Source: Larix sibirica (lineage: Eukaryota > Streptophyta > Pinopsida > Pinales > Pinaceae). From it: 17,285 nucleotides of DNA. The translations under genes and the position numbers were made by a program. This document shows, piece after piece, positions 1 to 10,390 of the stretch. The notes under the pieces are model-generated. The model was not told the origin of the DNA. It saw only the letters and a list, made by a program, of their open reading frames with translations, and made no database searches. Within the stretch, counting starts at the first letter, position 1; each line of letters starts with the position of its first letter. The stretch is taken from NCBI GenBank assembly GCA_004151065.3, contig NWUY0300010020.1, positions 101,172 to 118,456 of the forward strand. Direction: 5' to 3'.

Positions 1-228
1 TCTATGTTTACTTATCCAACACCTCCAATTAATATGGGGGTGTCAAGCACAAGTCAGACATATGGATATTCAATTCCACCTTGGCTGGAAGCAGTGAATT
101 GGCCTCAATCCATTACTAGAAACCCCGCCCATCCTAATCAAACATGGTAAGGAAGGACACCCTTCTTGGATCAACTAGGAAACCCGATCAGAAATGGTGG
201 TGAAGGTACCCAACAACCTCAAGAATAG
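1..228 (+). pseudogene. C-terminal tail of a pogo-like transposase (upstream copy)
   Basis: This is the end of a coding region that enters from outside the window, read in the frame of base 1. It gives a Pro/Ser-rich segment with the motif YGYSIPPW, followed by NWPQSI and HPNQTW, then a premature TAA at 148-150, and reaches its probable natural stop (TAG, 226-228). The same peptide occurs at about 5935-6112 as the C-terminus of the transposase pseudogene in this window, which is why I assign it to the tail of another copy. This copy keeps a PTPP reading that a one-base loss breaks in the downstream copy, while the downstream copy keeps Trp-Ser where this one has the TAA. The two are therefore independently decayed. 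The tail has no recognised domain, and its role in the transposase is unknown to me. Confidence 0.6.
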
Positions 229-537
229 GATATATGGTGTATATCCTAACAACATGTAGTGTAGACTTTAGTATGAAGGCATTTTTTTTTGCAGTTTCAG
301 TCAAGCATGACGATGTCTTGACCTACACTAAATCCTAGGTCACAGTTTTTGGTTGTCCATATACTCCTATATTGAATACAATCTAATGAGTCTTATATGT
401 GCAATCAATTTTCTCTAGAGCTCAAGGCAATGTATTTAGTTATTTTTTTATGTAAATGCAATATTGGTTAAGGCAGTTTTGATTTCTATATCTATTTTGA
501 AGTCTGGTTATTAAGCAATGGTTATGATTTTTTGGGA

Positions 538-666
538 CATCATCTTCATATGGTCAAGTGAAAGCATCGAGCCACATGGTGTGTTAATTTGGTTCCTAAT
601 TGGGTGACTACAGTATTGCTTGTACTTGACCATATGCTACACTAAGGCCAACATAGGAAGATGATG
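538..666. repeat. Foldback (interrupted palindrome) in copy 1
   Basis: Bases 547-565 and 618-636 are inverted repeats with 17 of 19 positions pairing, including a perfect 12-bp arm CATATGGTCAAG / CTTGACCATATG. Just outside, CATCATCTT (538-546) pairs with AAGATGATG (658-666), with a one-sided bulge of about 21 nt. The same structure is present at 6471-6599. It could be a regulatory or 3'-end hairpin of the element, or a tiny old foldback insertion. I see no obvious target-site duplication. Confidence 0.7.
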
Positions 667-774
667 AACTGCTAAACATTTATCAAGTAGATGGGTTTGA
701 AAAGGGCACTAGTCCACTATATACTAATTCGAATATTTTGGCATCATTTTCAGGGAAAACTAATATGCTAACAA

Positions 775-886
775 CCATGCTAACTAGGACAAAAAGGCCA
801 CTACTTCACTATCATCAAATATTATGCTAACAAGCGCAATTTGCTTGGGTTACCAAGTAGGTGGCTTACATACTACTAGGCTAAAG
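775..886. other. AT-rich stretch between tail repeat and tandem repeat
   Basis: This continues from copy 1 of the tail repeat but has no partner after copy 2, which stops at 6707. No reading frame of note is present. It shares short words such as AATATTATGCTAACAA with the end of the tail repeat, so it may be a weak local duplication of that end. Confidence 0.4.
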
Positions 887-1757
887 GTGTCGATTCAAAG
901 TCTTTGGGGTTCAATTATTAGCAAAAAACAACAATATCATCATCTGGGACGCTAAAAAACACCATACAGAGAACATTCTTCAACACCAAATTCCATACCA
1001 TGCCAAATTATATAATTGTCAGCAAAAACAATGACAACATATGACAATAAACACAAATAACCATCTATTAATTTACAATGCACCTCCGATTTAGAGTACC
1101 CTCAAACAAATTCATATATGAAACCCTTTGACACCCTAACCCTATGTACAAACTCATCATAGAATACAAATTACAATGTGTGGATTCAAAGTCTGTGGTG
1201 TTCAAGTTTCATTCTACAACAACAATATCAACATTTGGGTAGCTAAAAAACAAAATAGAGAGCACATCCCTCAACACTTAATGCAATACCATGCCAAATT
1301 ATATAATTGTATGCAAACACAATGACAACATATGGCAACAAACACAAATCACCATCTGTTTATTTGGAATGCAAATCAGATTTAGAGTACCCACAAACAA
1401 ATTCATAAACAAAACACTTTCACACCCTAACCTTGTGTACAATCTCATCATAGAATACAAATTACAATGTGTGGCTTCAAATTCTGTGGTTTTCAAGTCT
1501 TAGCAAACAACAACAATATCATCATTCCGGTAGCTAAAAAACACCATACAGAGCACATTCCTGAACACCAAATGGATTTTCGTGCCAAATTATATATTTG
1601 TTAGAAAACACAATGACAACATATGACAACAAGCACAAAAACCATGTGTTTTTTTGCAATGCAAATCCAATTTACAGTACCCACAAACAAATTCATATAT
1701 GAAACCCTTCGACACCCTAAACATGTGTACAATTTCATCATAGAATACCAATCACAA
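887..1757. repeat. Tandem repeat, 291-bp unit, about three copies
   Basis: Units begin at 887, 1178 and 1469 with GTGTSGATTCAAAGT-like words, exactly 291 bp apart. Each carries in order a GTAGCTAAAAAACA-like block, an ACATTCCTCAACACC-like block, ATGCCAAATTATATAATTGT, and CCCTAACC followed by a TCATAGAATACAAATTACAA-like block. The third copy loses similarity at about 1755. The copies have diverged, with substitutions at roughly one base in ten and small indels. Short open frames inside them are not conserved between copies, so I regard the array as non-coding. Long internal tandem arrays are common in plant transposons. Confidence 0.85.
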
Positions 1758-3490
1758 AACCCAATTACAACATGCAGCATTGGCAGCAACATTACCCATA
1801 AATATGCAGTTAAACCCTCAACCATTGTAGATGGAAAACAAAACCATGACATGGAGTACCAGGGACATTCAAAAATTCCATAAAGAGGTTTGGAGTGTTG
1901 GTAAACACTAGAAGCCGGCAGGGTGAGAACCCTACCCAACTTAAATCCATGGAATGACCGACCGGAATTTGCAGTATTTTGTCTGCTCCAAAATCCCTGA
2001 AGCAACGTGACCTTGACAACCAAGATAGATAAACTGATTCAGGCGAAACCTCCAAGAAATTGCAGTGAAAACCGACACGAAAAAACTTGATGGGGATGCA
2101 TTGCAAACATACCCGGCAAATAACCAAAGAATGCCCACGAAATTGGTCGGAGCCGAGACAACAGATAAACCAGAGAACATCCACGAAATGGGCCTGAAAT
2201 GGAAGGGCGAATGAGTGAGAAATGGCCACCAGAGAGTCGACCTTCGAACCCTTGGCACAACGTAATAGGGCTCCTTTGAACCAAAACCAATGACGAACAT
2301 GCGAACCACTACGAACAACACCGGACAACAATGGAATGTAGGAGAACAGGTAAACCACCATGCGGCGTGCACAAAGGAGCCACACGACGGGTTATGGAGT
2401 ACATGTTGCGCATCGAATCGAGCCTGGGTGGACCATTACCATGGTGGTGGAATTCCCACACTTTGGCCCTAAACAAGAATGCATAGGGGTTTGGAGAAAG
2501 GTCGATAGAAGCCAAAGTACGGCACGAAGACTGAGGTGAATTAAAGCACAATAAATCGCATCACCTACCTAAGACGTGGAAGCATCGACTCATGCTCATG
2601 TGGCCCTGAATGGGGCTCGTTACGTGGCCATCTATGTGGACAAAGGGAGGGTGCACAACTACTGGCGCCCCTCCCCTAGTGTTTGTTTACAAAATTTTGA
2701 TGGTGGGAACTTGGAAAGGAGCGGTCTGGAATAACGCCTTGGGATTCCAGTTTACGAGATATCTTTCCATATTTGGACACCCATTTGTCTCTCTGAAAGT
2801 TCTGTTGGATTGGACCGGATGCCGCATATGGCTATTTTACTGTGCCATGAAGGACGCAAGGGTTTATGTCAATCAGTGATCGATTTTTAATATGTTGATA
2901 GGGTTTATGCCGATCAGAGATGGAGTTTTTATGATGCCGATGTTTCTTTCCCCATATTACGAGAGGAACCCAACTGATTTTTTGGACACCCACATCGCCT
3001 TATGTTTTGTATTGCAGTAAAAAGTTGTCAGTGGGACCGTTTCTAAGGATATGATTTGTGTGTATATATTCTTCACAAGATAAGACCTGCGCCGGATGTG
3101 ATGTCCAAAGAGGTAATTTCGATAGTTAATTGTGTATCCATCTATTTTATACAAGGGCTATAAGAGGGAGGTGTGAACTGTGTATCCATCTACTTCTTCG
3201 AGCTTTTGTCATTTGTGTAAATTTTCATGATTTTATTTTGACATGATTGTTTATCGGTAAATACCTTAGATGAATTTGGTGTGGGTTAATGTTCCTTCTT
3301 AGAGGCATATTCAACTTACTCCAGTCTAGGCTTTTATGTTTATTTTCTTCAATCTCTTTTCGCTATGTGCTTGTTTTCCTGGCTTTTTATTGGGGTTTAT
3401 TGTCTTAGGTTAATGGGTTTCTAGAGTTTAGCTTCAAGAAGGAGAGGAATAGCAATGGTGATATTGTATGTTCCAGAATTAGGTGATCTA
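1758..3490. other. Gene-less stretch; probable 5' flank and leader of the transposase
   Basis: No gene is supported here. Roughly 1870-2700 is richer in GC and CpG than the rest. It gives overlapping open frames on the minus strand (up to 191 codons, 1810-2385) and on the plus strand, but their products are Cys/Trp/Phe-rich and resemble nothing I know. From 2700 to 3490 the sequence turns T-rich, with a TATA-like word (TGTATATATT, 3061-3070), short local duplications such as TGTGTATCCATCTA at 3131 and 3180, and pyrimidine runs that could be intron. A promoter and leader for the transposase is a reasonable guess but unproven. Confidence 0.4.
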
Positions 3491-3521
3491 GATGGATATA
3501 GGTGTCCACCCACCTATTCCA

Positions 3522-3522
3522 N
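3522..3522. other. Ambiguous base (n)
   Basis: One undetermined base lies in the Pro-rich start of the transposase, between an out-of-frame ATG (3492) and the long frame that continues to 5187. A miscalled indel here could account for the apparent lack of an in-frame ATG. Confidence 0.9.
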
Positions 3523-3534
3523 GATGGTGTGGTT

Positions 3535-3618
3535 CCACCATCAACCTCAGTTCCACCACCACCCATAGTGCCACCATCAACCTCAGTTCCACCATCACCC
3601 ATAGTGCCACCATCTTCC
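3535..3618 (+). repeat. 36-bp in-frame repeat, Pro-rich
   Basis: The word CCACCATC recurs at 3535, 3571 and 3607, so a 36-bp unit is present about 2.3 times. It encodes a 12-residue Pro/Ser/Val unit (VPPSTSVPPPPI-like). As a multiple of three, it keeps the frame. It sits just before the DNA-binding region of the transposase and probably forms a flexible N-terminal linker. Confidence 0.85.
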
Positions 3619-5934
3619 ACAATGCATGGTGCTAATGCAACAAAAAAATTCAGTGCTATAAGAGGATGGATAGAGCAAGACATGAGGGTTGCAATTGATG
3701 ACGTAGAATTCAATAGATATTCAATTAGAGCAACTGCTAAAAAACATAATATTTCACCCTCAAATATCCATTATTGGATAAATGCCCTAACCCATACCAA
3801 GTGGAAAGGGCCTCTTACTGTTATGACTGAAGAGGAGGACAACAAGGTGGTTGTGTGGTGTAAGGAGATGTCAGAATTGGGACATGGGCTAGAGTTGATA
3901 CAACTGAAATCAATCGTTGCTCAGATATGTTAGGGGAGGCCTAACCCATTTAGAGATGGGTTTCCTGGTAAATCTTGGTGGGTTGGTTTTAAAAGAAGGA
4001 ATCCAGATCTAGTTTTGAGAATAGCAGAGGGAATTAACACAAACAGTGCAATAAATATGCACCCTGCAGTAGTGTCTAGATTCTACGACATTCTTGCTAG
4101 TGCATATGAGAAACACCTATACCATATTTGGAACTGCGACGAGAAAGGGTTACAAGCAAGAAGGAATTGTGGCATGCGGTTCATTGCTAAGAGAGGGATC
4201 CAGAACATGCCAAAGATTATACCCAAGAGTAGGGAGTGGATAACCATTATGGCCTGTGTGAATGTGATTTATTATTCAATCTCAGGATTTTATTTGTTCA
4301 AGGGTAAAACTAGGTTGAAAAATTACATCCAAAACTGTGACCTTGGCCAATGCATGGCTGCACATCCCCATGCATGGATGACTAAAGAAATTTTCTTGAA
4401 TTGTCTATGCCACTTTGCAACATCTATACTAGGTGGTGTCTCCACTTGAAACATACACCTGCTGATTTTAGATGGCCATGGCAGCCACATTGTTGTGAAA
4501 ACAATTGAGGAGGCCAACAAGTTGGGCATTGACTTGTTAAGACTTCCTGCGCACACTACTCATAGGCTGCAACCCCTTGACACCAATGTGTTTGGTCCAT
4601 TCAAGTGTTTTTTCATGTCAGAACGAGCAGCGTGGATGGTGAAAAATACCTGGGTAGAGGTGAAGAGGTATGAGTTAGTTGAGCTTGCAAGTAGAGCTCT
4701 TAAAAGGGCATTCACAGCCTCGAATATCAAGGCTGACTTTATGAAAACAGGTATCTGACCATTGAATTACGATGCTCTTATACATGACACAGGTTGCATC
4801 TGGGAATTTGTTGTGGATGGAAAGGAAGATGACGATGGCCGAGAGCATGTGGATGGGTAGGAAGATGAGGTTGGCCAAGAGCATATGGATGGACAGGCTG
4901 ATGTTGATGTTGCTGACAATATGTTGTCCCTGTCTCAAGGAATATGTCGGGGACTTGGTGTTGATGATGATGAACATGCCAGTGCTACACAATATGATCA
5001 CGAACTAGCGAAAGATAACATGCAGCCAAGCAATCCATTCGAAACACATATGGATTTTGTAGCGCATACAAATAATGACAATGATGCTTCCAACGTGGTC
5101 GATGGGTGTCATAGTCCAGGTAACAACAATGAGCCATTGACATTGCCAACCCAAGTATCACAGGAATCATGGATGGAAGAACCATGATGAACTTGGGAAG
5201 ACACATTGGCACTGACCACCAACGATGAAAGCATGAACATGCCTTCGAGCCCAACCATGCTGATGAGATTGTCCATTTTTATGTTGGAGGTGGGTCGATA
5301 GAAGAACCATACCTAGATAGTCAAGAAGTGGTCGAAGAAGATAATGCAGTGAAGCAACATTCCTAGCTGATCATGAACCACTGCCGAGGAACACACCAGA
5401 CTTGGCCAATTTCCTAAAGTTTCCAGTGGAGAGAGTGACAACAAAAGGAAGTCAAGGATCGACTAACATTCTCCGATTGGGCCGAAGTTCACAACTGCTA
5501 ACTTCAGAAGACTACCTAGCCTTTTGGTTGAATCTGAAAATAAGAAACATGAATTGCAGGAATTAAAACAAAGGAAGAAAGATCTTGCAAAGGAAAAGAA
5601 GGAACAAGGATGATTGCAGCTGAACAACGAGTGCAAGGAGAGGATTGAAAGAGAAAAAAATCAGACAAGAAAGAGAGCATCAAAGTAGTTGGAAAGGTGG
5701 AAAAGGAGGCAAGAAAGGCTCAAAAGTATGAACCAAAATACTGAAGAGCAAGCCAGGATGATGAACTGCTGCCAACACTGCAAGAGAAACCGAGGAAAGG
5801 AACATGATGGCCAACTCATTGGAGCAATTTGCTAGACAGTCACATGCTCCTACCAAGATCTTATTAACATTCAGATCCCCCACTATCATCAGCCGGTATC
5901 CCCCCCACTTTATTCCTACTAGTGCAGTGCCAAT

Positions 5935-6707
5935 TCTATGTTTACTTATCCAACACTCCTCAGTTAATACGGGGGTGTCAAGCACAAGTCTAGAATATGG
6001 CTATTCAATTCCACCTTGGATGCAAGCAGCAAATTGGCCTCAATCCATTGCCAGACAACCCACCCATCCTAATCAAACATGGTCAGGAAGGTACCCTTCT
6101 TGGCTCAACTAGGAAACCCGACAAGAAATGGTGGTGAAGGTACCCAACAATCCTCAAGAATAGGATATCTGGTGTATATCCTAACCACATGCAGTGCAAA
6201 TTTGGTATGAAGGCATTTTCTTTTTTGCAGTTTCAGTCAAGCATGACGATGGCTTGACCTACACTAAATCCTAGGTCACAGTTTTTGGTTGTCCCTATAC
6301 TCCTAGATTGAATACAATCTAATGAGTCTTATATATGCAAGTCATTTTCTCTAGAGCTCAAGGCATTGTATTTAGCTATTTTTATGTAAATGCAATATTG
6401 GTTAAGGCAGTTTCATTTCTATATCAATTTTGAAGTCTGGCTATTATGCAATGTTTATGATTTTTTGGGACATCATCTTCATATGGTCAAGTGAAAGCAT
6501 CGAGCCACATGGTGTGCTAATTTGGTTCCTAATTGGGTGACTGCAGTATTGCTTGTACTTGACCATATGCTACACTGAGGCCAACACAGGAAGATGATGA
6601 ACTGCTAAACATTTATCAGGTAGATGGATTTGAAAAGGACACTAGTCCACTATATACTAATTCGAGTATTTTGGCATCATTTTCAGGGAAAAATAATATG
6701 CTAACAA
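5935..6707 (+). repeat. Direct repeat copy 2: 3' tail of pogo-like element
   Basis: This is the partner of bases 1-774, in the same orientation with a 5934-bp offset. It begins in the coding tail of the transposase (TCTATGTTTACTTATCCAAC), includes the probable 3' untranslated part from 6113, and carries the same foldback. The match ends at GCTAACAA (6707); beyond it copy 1 reads CCATGC while this copy reads ATAAN. Confidence 0.85.
6471..6599. repeat. Foldback (interrupted palindrome) in copy 2
   Basis: The arms 6480-6498 and 6551-6569 pair as in copy 1, and CATCATCTT (6471-6479) pairs with AAGATGATG (6591-6599). All arm bases are identical to copy 1, while the loop and bulge carry substitutions. 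This may reflect selection or simply chance over so short a length. Confidence 0.7.
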
Positions 6708-6711
6708 ATAA

Positions 6712-6712
6712 N
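6712..6712. other. Ambiguous base (n) at a homology breakpoint
   Basis: An undetermined base lies five bases after the point where the pogo-element tail loses similarity to its other copy and unrelated retroelement-like sequence begins. It may mark a true insertion junction that was hard to call, or an assembly join. Confidence 0.9.
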
Positions 6713-7250
6713 TTGAGTTTTGGGCTTAGCTACCCTGCCCATATGTACAATCCCTATGTGTGATTGTTCCCACGGACGTTGTCTACGACTTGGTAGCCTT
6801 AGTCTCCTGCCTTTAGGGCCATACATAGGTGCTAGAAGAGGATTTTCTGCGACCACCTTGGGAAAACCTAGTGACTAGAGAATTAGTACCCTTGGAGGGT
6901 GTTTTTCAAATTTATCTGAGAAAACACTTGTACCAAGAAGGGAAACACGCCCAGCTTAGGTAACTTCTTTCTGATCTTAACTCATTAGACTTGGGCCTGA
7001 TCATCCCAGGCTAATATTTGGTAGACCGTACCTTTAGCTCCATAGTGAATGGTACAGGCAACCCATTGATTTTCATTGTGTGGGTTGTTTACTTGTTGCA
7101 ATCCCATAGGAAATTTTTAGTGCATGTTGTTTGTTGTTTTTCTTTTTTTAGACATCTCCTTTGAGTCTTCTGCGAGCCACCGTGGTTGATCAATATTTAC
7201 ACAGATCTCGTAGATTACAAGGACATTATCCTTAATAGAGAGAAATTATT
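6713..7250 (+). other. Retrotransposon leader, possibly with 5' LTR remnant
   Basis: These 538 bases precede the gag frame and contain no supported gene. They have more G and C than the preceding tail and include stop-rich frames, a T-rich run near 7128-7150 and the word GAGTCTTCTGCGAGCCACC (7162-7180). I could not identify a primer-binding site complementary to a tRNA 3' end, nor LTR ends (TG...CA). Its assignment to the retrotransposon rests on position only. Confidence 0.4.
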
Positions 7251-9947
7251 GTGCCTAGGCAGAGACTGGATTACACTAATCCACCCCCTCAGGGGGTAGA
7301 GGAAGAGAATTAGGAATCGAACATTCAACAACCCAATCAAGAAAACAACTTTAGTTTTGCTGAATCAGAATCCTCTTCATAGGGAGGCCATTTTAGTGAT
7401 GTTGAAGGGAAAATTACTAACTTTCCGTCAGTATTTTCTTCTCATCCATAAGAAAAATTAGAACTTCCTTCCATAGAAGATCTTACCAATCCTTCAGGAT
7501 TCTTAAATACTTCCCAAAATCTGAAATTCACTCAAGGAATTGAGTTTGAGATCCCTAGACCTAGCAATCCCTCATTGAATTGGTTACCCATGGCTAGTAC
7601 TAGTGAAATACCCTACATTGGGGAAACATCCCCTTCAGTTAGTGCTACACCAACACAAGGAGGTGATGCAAATGCATAATCAAATCTTAGCTACGGATGG
7701 ACTCCACCTTCTTCAATGATTCTAACTAGAGGAACTTATTATGGTTTTCGTGGAACAAACCCCTTCTCCTTTGGAATGAAATTTTCAGGGTTTCATTCCA
7801 GACCAAACATGTTGCGTCCTTTTTCAACCTACACTACTGCAGTGGGCAGTGGCCCTTTGGTGCCTTCAACGGGACTTTTTTCCGGTCCTAACCCTACTCA
7901 TGTCTCAGGGCCTACTAGAAGTTTCACTATGCCCTAGATAAATCCACCCTCCTAGGCAATGGATGGGACAAGTGTTAGTAACCCATTTTATTCAAATTTT
8001 TCTTATTATAATATTGTTGGAAAGGGGGGCACTAGCATAGGAATTCCTTGGCGACAAAGTCAGCCATTTGGGAACCCTATTATTTGTGGGACAAGTGGAC
8101 CAAGCATAGTAAACCCAACACTTACTTAATTGATAGGAAATCAACATATCACAAAATTGGGCGAAATATCAGGAGGATCTAATCAACTTGTTTCTCAACC
8201 TCAGTTCAATCAAAACTTTGGTCAGTACAATCAAATTTTCAATGCTACGAACACAAATCAATGGACACAAAACACTCCTGGATCTTAGAATACCTTGGCA
8301 CAAACGAAATTTCTTTTTTTGGATACTCTTAACTCACTTGATCTGACCAAGTTGACAAATGATTCAATCCTTCATAACCCAGGTTGGCCACCCCTCCCTA
8401 AAATGGTGCCTTCGGACATTCCAAAGTTTGAAGGAAAACATAAGGAAGATCCCACAAACCATGTGATGACATTTCTTCTATGGTGTTCATCAAACTCTCT
8501 AATGGATGACTCCATTAGAATTAGACTCTTCCAAAGGACTTTGACACAGATGGCAGGAAAATGGTACATCGAGTTACCACGTGCTTCTTTCCGGACTTTT
8601 GATGTTGTTGCAATGACCTTTTTGAACCACTTTCAATTGCTTGTTTCCTACGAAACAAGTACTGAATTATTAACCTCATTCTACCAAGATAATTCTACAC
8701 ATATCTCCAACCACATGCATGAATGGAGGAAAAGAAGGAGTTTGAATAAATCCCAAATTCCCGAGGAATTCCTAACAAACTGGTTCATTAATTCTTTACA
8801 AGCATGTATTGTGAAATATGTAGTCCTCCTAGGGGTTCAAAACGAGGAGCAGCCTATCATAAAATCTCAGCAACTGGGATTAGTTTATTCTCACTCCAAA
8901 ATCCTATATGAAATATTGCCTAATGCTCCTTGAGCAGACACCGATCCAACAAAGCTATTACCTGGACCACATGTTGATGGTGTTATTGGTTCAGCAACAA
9001 CCACAGTAGCTATCCAGGTTACGCACTTAGTAGCGAAAAATTCACCGGCATTTTCTTTGAATAACACATAGAGCTCTAACCCCAACCCTCCAACAGATGT
9101 TTTGACAATTCAAACAACTGGTCCTAAGGGAAACCAGCAACCCGGAGGGAAAAATAATAAGAATTAAAAAATGGGGAATAAATATAATAATAATGCGAAC
9201 AATAATAATAATAACAATCAAAACAAAAATGTTGGTAGGGATAAGAAGGATAAAGGTAAAGTAAATTTTCCCTGCGTTTTGTGCAAGGAAGACCATTTAA
9301 CCTACAAATGTCCCAAGATGGAAATGGCTGAAATATTGTTGGCTCAACAGGAAAGTTCCAACCAACCTATTGTGCTCACTAATCCATTTCCTCATCCACA
9401 ACAACAAATGATTGCTACGGCTCAAGCTAACCTCGAATCCTCGCAAGGAGGCAATCAAGGTACCTCCTCTCAAGGGTGTAATTTTGGTCAAATCCAAGTC
9501 TTCATGTGTGAACACGACATCCACCTCCATACTAGAAACAAAACTTATGATACGTCAATGTCTGGATCTAAAGGAAAAGAAACCACTGAAGGTAATGTGG
9601 CCCCTCCATTGAACATAGAAAAGCCACCAAATGATACTATGCCTAGGATACCGAAAGGTGTTATGAAGAAGGTTGTGTATAATCCCAATGCATGTGTTTC
9701 TCAACACTGTAGCATAGTAGAGGATTTGGCACAAACCCCTCATGTAATGTCCACGTTAGAGGTTCTGCGAAGTTGTCCAACTCAATGCAAAAACATTTTT
9801 TTAGCTTTAGGTGCTTTTGATGCCTTCAATAGTCAGATTATGACCTTTGATTGTGAGAATTGGAAACCTCGCTTACCTCATCAAGCAGATTTTCAAATCC
9901 AAGTGAATTCTATAAAATATACCATACACCGCACAATTTTTTTATGA
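7251..9947 (+). pseudogene. gag of Ty3/gypsy element (capsid and zinc-knuckle nucleocapsid), pseudogene
   Basis: One frame runs 2.7 kb. It probably began at 7251, where GTG now stands before PRQRLDYTNPPPQ; GTG is one change from ATG. An N-terminal Pro/Gly/Asn-rich region (7251-8290) is followed by a retrotransposon gag domain (8295-8933) with PSDIPKFEGK, DPTNHVMTF and WYIELPRASF. Next comes an Asn-rich linker, then a zinc knuckle CVLCKEDHLTYKC (about 9273-9311; Cys-X2-Cys-X3-His-X4-Cys, all ligands present). The C-terminal part leads into protease. Gag would form the virus-like particle and bind element RNA. Eleven in-frame stops lie at 7311, 7380, 7449, 7677, 7935, 7953, 8127, 8286, 8931, 9069 and 9165: six TAG, four TAA and one TGA. 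The 9945 TGA is only reached because of a frameshift in the T-run near 9935-9941. Confidence 0.85.
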
Positions 9948-10390
9948 AGGTGCCTCAATGTGTGTGATTTCTATGTCATGTTGGAAGGCCATTGGGTCAC
10001 CTGATGTGGTTGCTCCGGTCATGATGCTAAATGATTTCGATGGATATTTATTCCAACCTCACGGGATCATCCCAACTCTTCTAGTAGAGATGGGGGGGGG
10101 AATAGTTTCCATAGAAGTGGAAGTGGTTGACTCTCCACTAGATTATAATATGTTGCTAGGTAGGAGTTGGACCCAAGATATGATGGTCGTTGTGTCTTCA
10201 ATATTTTGGGTTATCAAGTTTCCTCATAATGGGAGGATCCTCACTATTGATAAACTGTCATTTTGTACCAATGGTCCCAATCATTAGAATGGTTCTAATA
10301 TCCCCCTAGTTTCCCATTCCGTGAAGGATTGCGAAAATGTCGGAGTGGGAATGTATCCTACACTGATGGGAAATTTCAATCTCCCCCACC
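9925..10390 (+). pseudogene. Retropepsin-like aspartic protease domain, pseudogene
   Basis: After the shift, the frame of base 9958 gives YEGASMCVISMSCWKAIGSP, then FDGYLFQPHGIIPTLLVEMG, VEVVDSPLDYNMLLGRSWTQ and KFPHNGRILTIDKLSF. This is the usual layout of the plant Ty3/gypsy protease that matures Gag-Pol: the active-site loop first and the LLGRSW strand later. In this family the active-site loop normally reads Asp-Glu-Gly-Ala-Ser. Here the Asp position is Tyr (codon TAT at 9943-9945), which would abolish catalysis. A TAG-type stop follows SFCTNGPNH at 10285-10287, and the frame shifts again near 10385 in a C-run. The domain boundaries are approximate. Confidence 0.75.

Larger units (their letters stand above)
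1..774 (+). repeat. Direct repeat copy 1: 3' tail of pogo-like element
   Basis: Bases 1-774 match 5935-6707 in the same orientation, with scattered substitutions and short indels; roughly nine in ten bases agree by eye. The repeat holds the C-terminal coding tail (to 228), then an AT-rich untranslated stretch with a T-run followed by GCAG near 283-294, and a conserved foldback at 538-666. Copy 1 is cut by the window edge, so its true length is unknown. The match ends at GCTAACAA (767-774). The likely reading is two head-to-tail copies of one element, or a tandem duplication with a 5934-bp offset. Long terminal repeats of a DNA element are less likely because the repeat begins inside coding sequence. 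Confidence 0.85.
3502..6112 (+). pseudogene. Pogo/CENP-B-like transposase (DDE_1 family), pseudogene
   Basis: Bases 3502-5187 stay in one frame (562 codons) despite stops at 3931, 4447, 4756 and 4858. In order there is a Pro-rich start (residues 10-40), a Psq/CENP-B-type helix-turn-helix (about 50-95, SIRATAKKHNISPSNIHYW), and a Tc5-type second DNA-binding part (to about 170, with SWWVGFKRRNPDL). The DDE_1 core follows: WNCDEKG (Asp 213), LILDGHGSH (Asp 324) and LQPLDTNVFGPFK (Asp 360), giving DD35D spacing with all three Asp present. An acidic Asp/Glu-rich linker (about 430-560) comes next. After 5187 the frame breaks several times through a segment with LLTSEDYL, a Lys/Glu-rich probable coiled coil (about 5560-5720) and a Pro/Trp tail ending at 6110-6112. 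Such enzymes cut and paste DNA at TA sites. No in-frame ATG opens the 3502 frame. The nearest upstream ATG (3492) is in another frame, and the ambiguous base at 3522 lies between, so the true start is unclear. Confidence 0.85.
775..6707 (+). mobile_element. Pogo/CENP-B-like (Tc1/mariner superfamily) DNA transposon, decayed; limits uncertain
   Basis: A DDE_1-type transposase with a CENP-B-like DNA-binding region defines the element. Its 3' end is taken from the tail repeat that ends at 6707. The 5' limit is not resolved: I could not find terminal inverted repeats or a TA target-site duplication by eye, so 775 is only the point after the preceding copy's tail. The 291-bp tandem repeat and the gene-less stretch to 3490 may be its 5' part or may be separate insertions. 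The element cannot encode an active enzyme as it stands, because it has four in-frame stops plus frameshifts. Confidence 0.5.

Noticed and set aside
1291-1883. Short plus and minus frames in the 291-bp tandem repeat
   Set aside because: The frames are not conserved between repeat copies, so they are chance openings.
1810-2385. Long minus-strand open frame (191 codons) with two other overlapping minus-strand frames
   Set aside because: The product is Cys/Trp/Phe/Leu-rich with no recognisable motif, all three minus frames are partly open here, and local base composition explains the lack of stops.
3405-3713. Minus-strand frame opposite the Pro-rich repeat, with Gly/Asp repeats
   Set aside because: It is the antisense of the 36-bp in-frame repeat; the plus strand carries the DNA-binding and catalytic domains.
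1-6707. The tail repeats as LTRs of a retrotransposon enclosing the transposase
   Set aside because: The repeat begins within the transposase coding tail and lacks visible TG...CA ends or a primer-binding site, so element tails are a better fit.
9042-9296. Minus-strand frame rich in Ile and Val
   Set aside because: It is the antisense of the Asn-rich linker before the zinc knuckle of gag.
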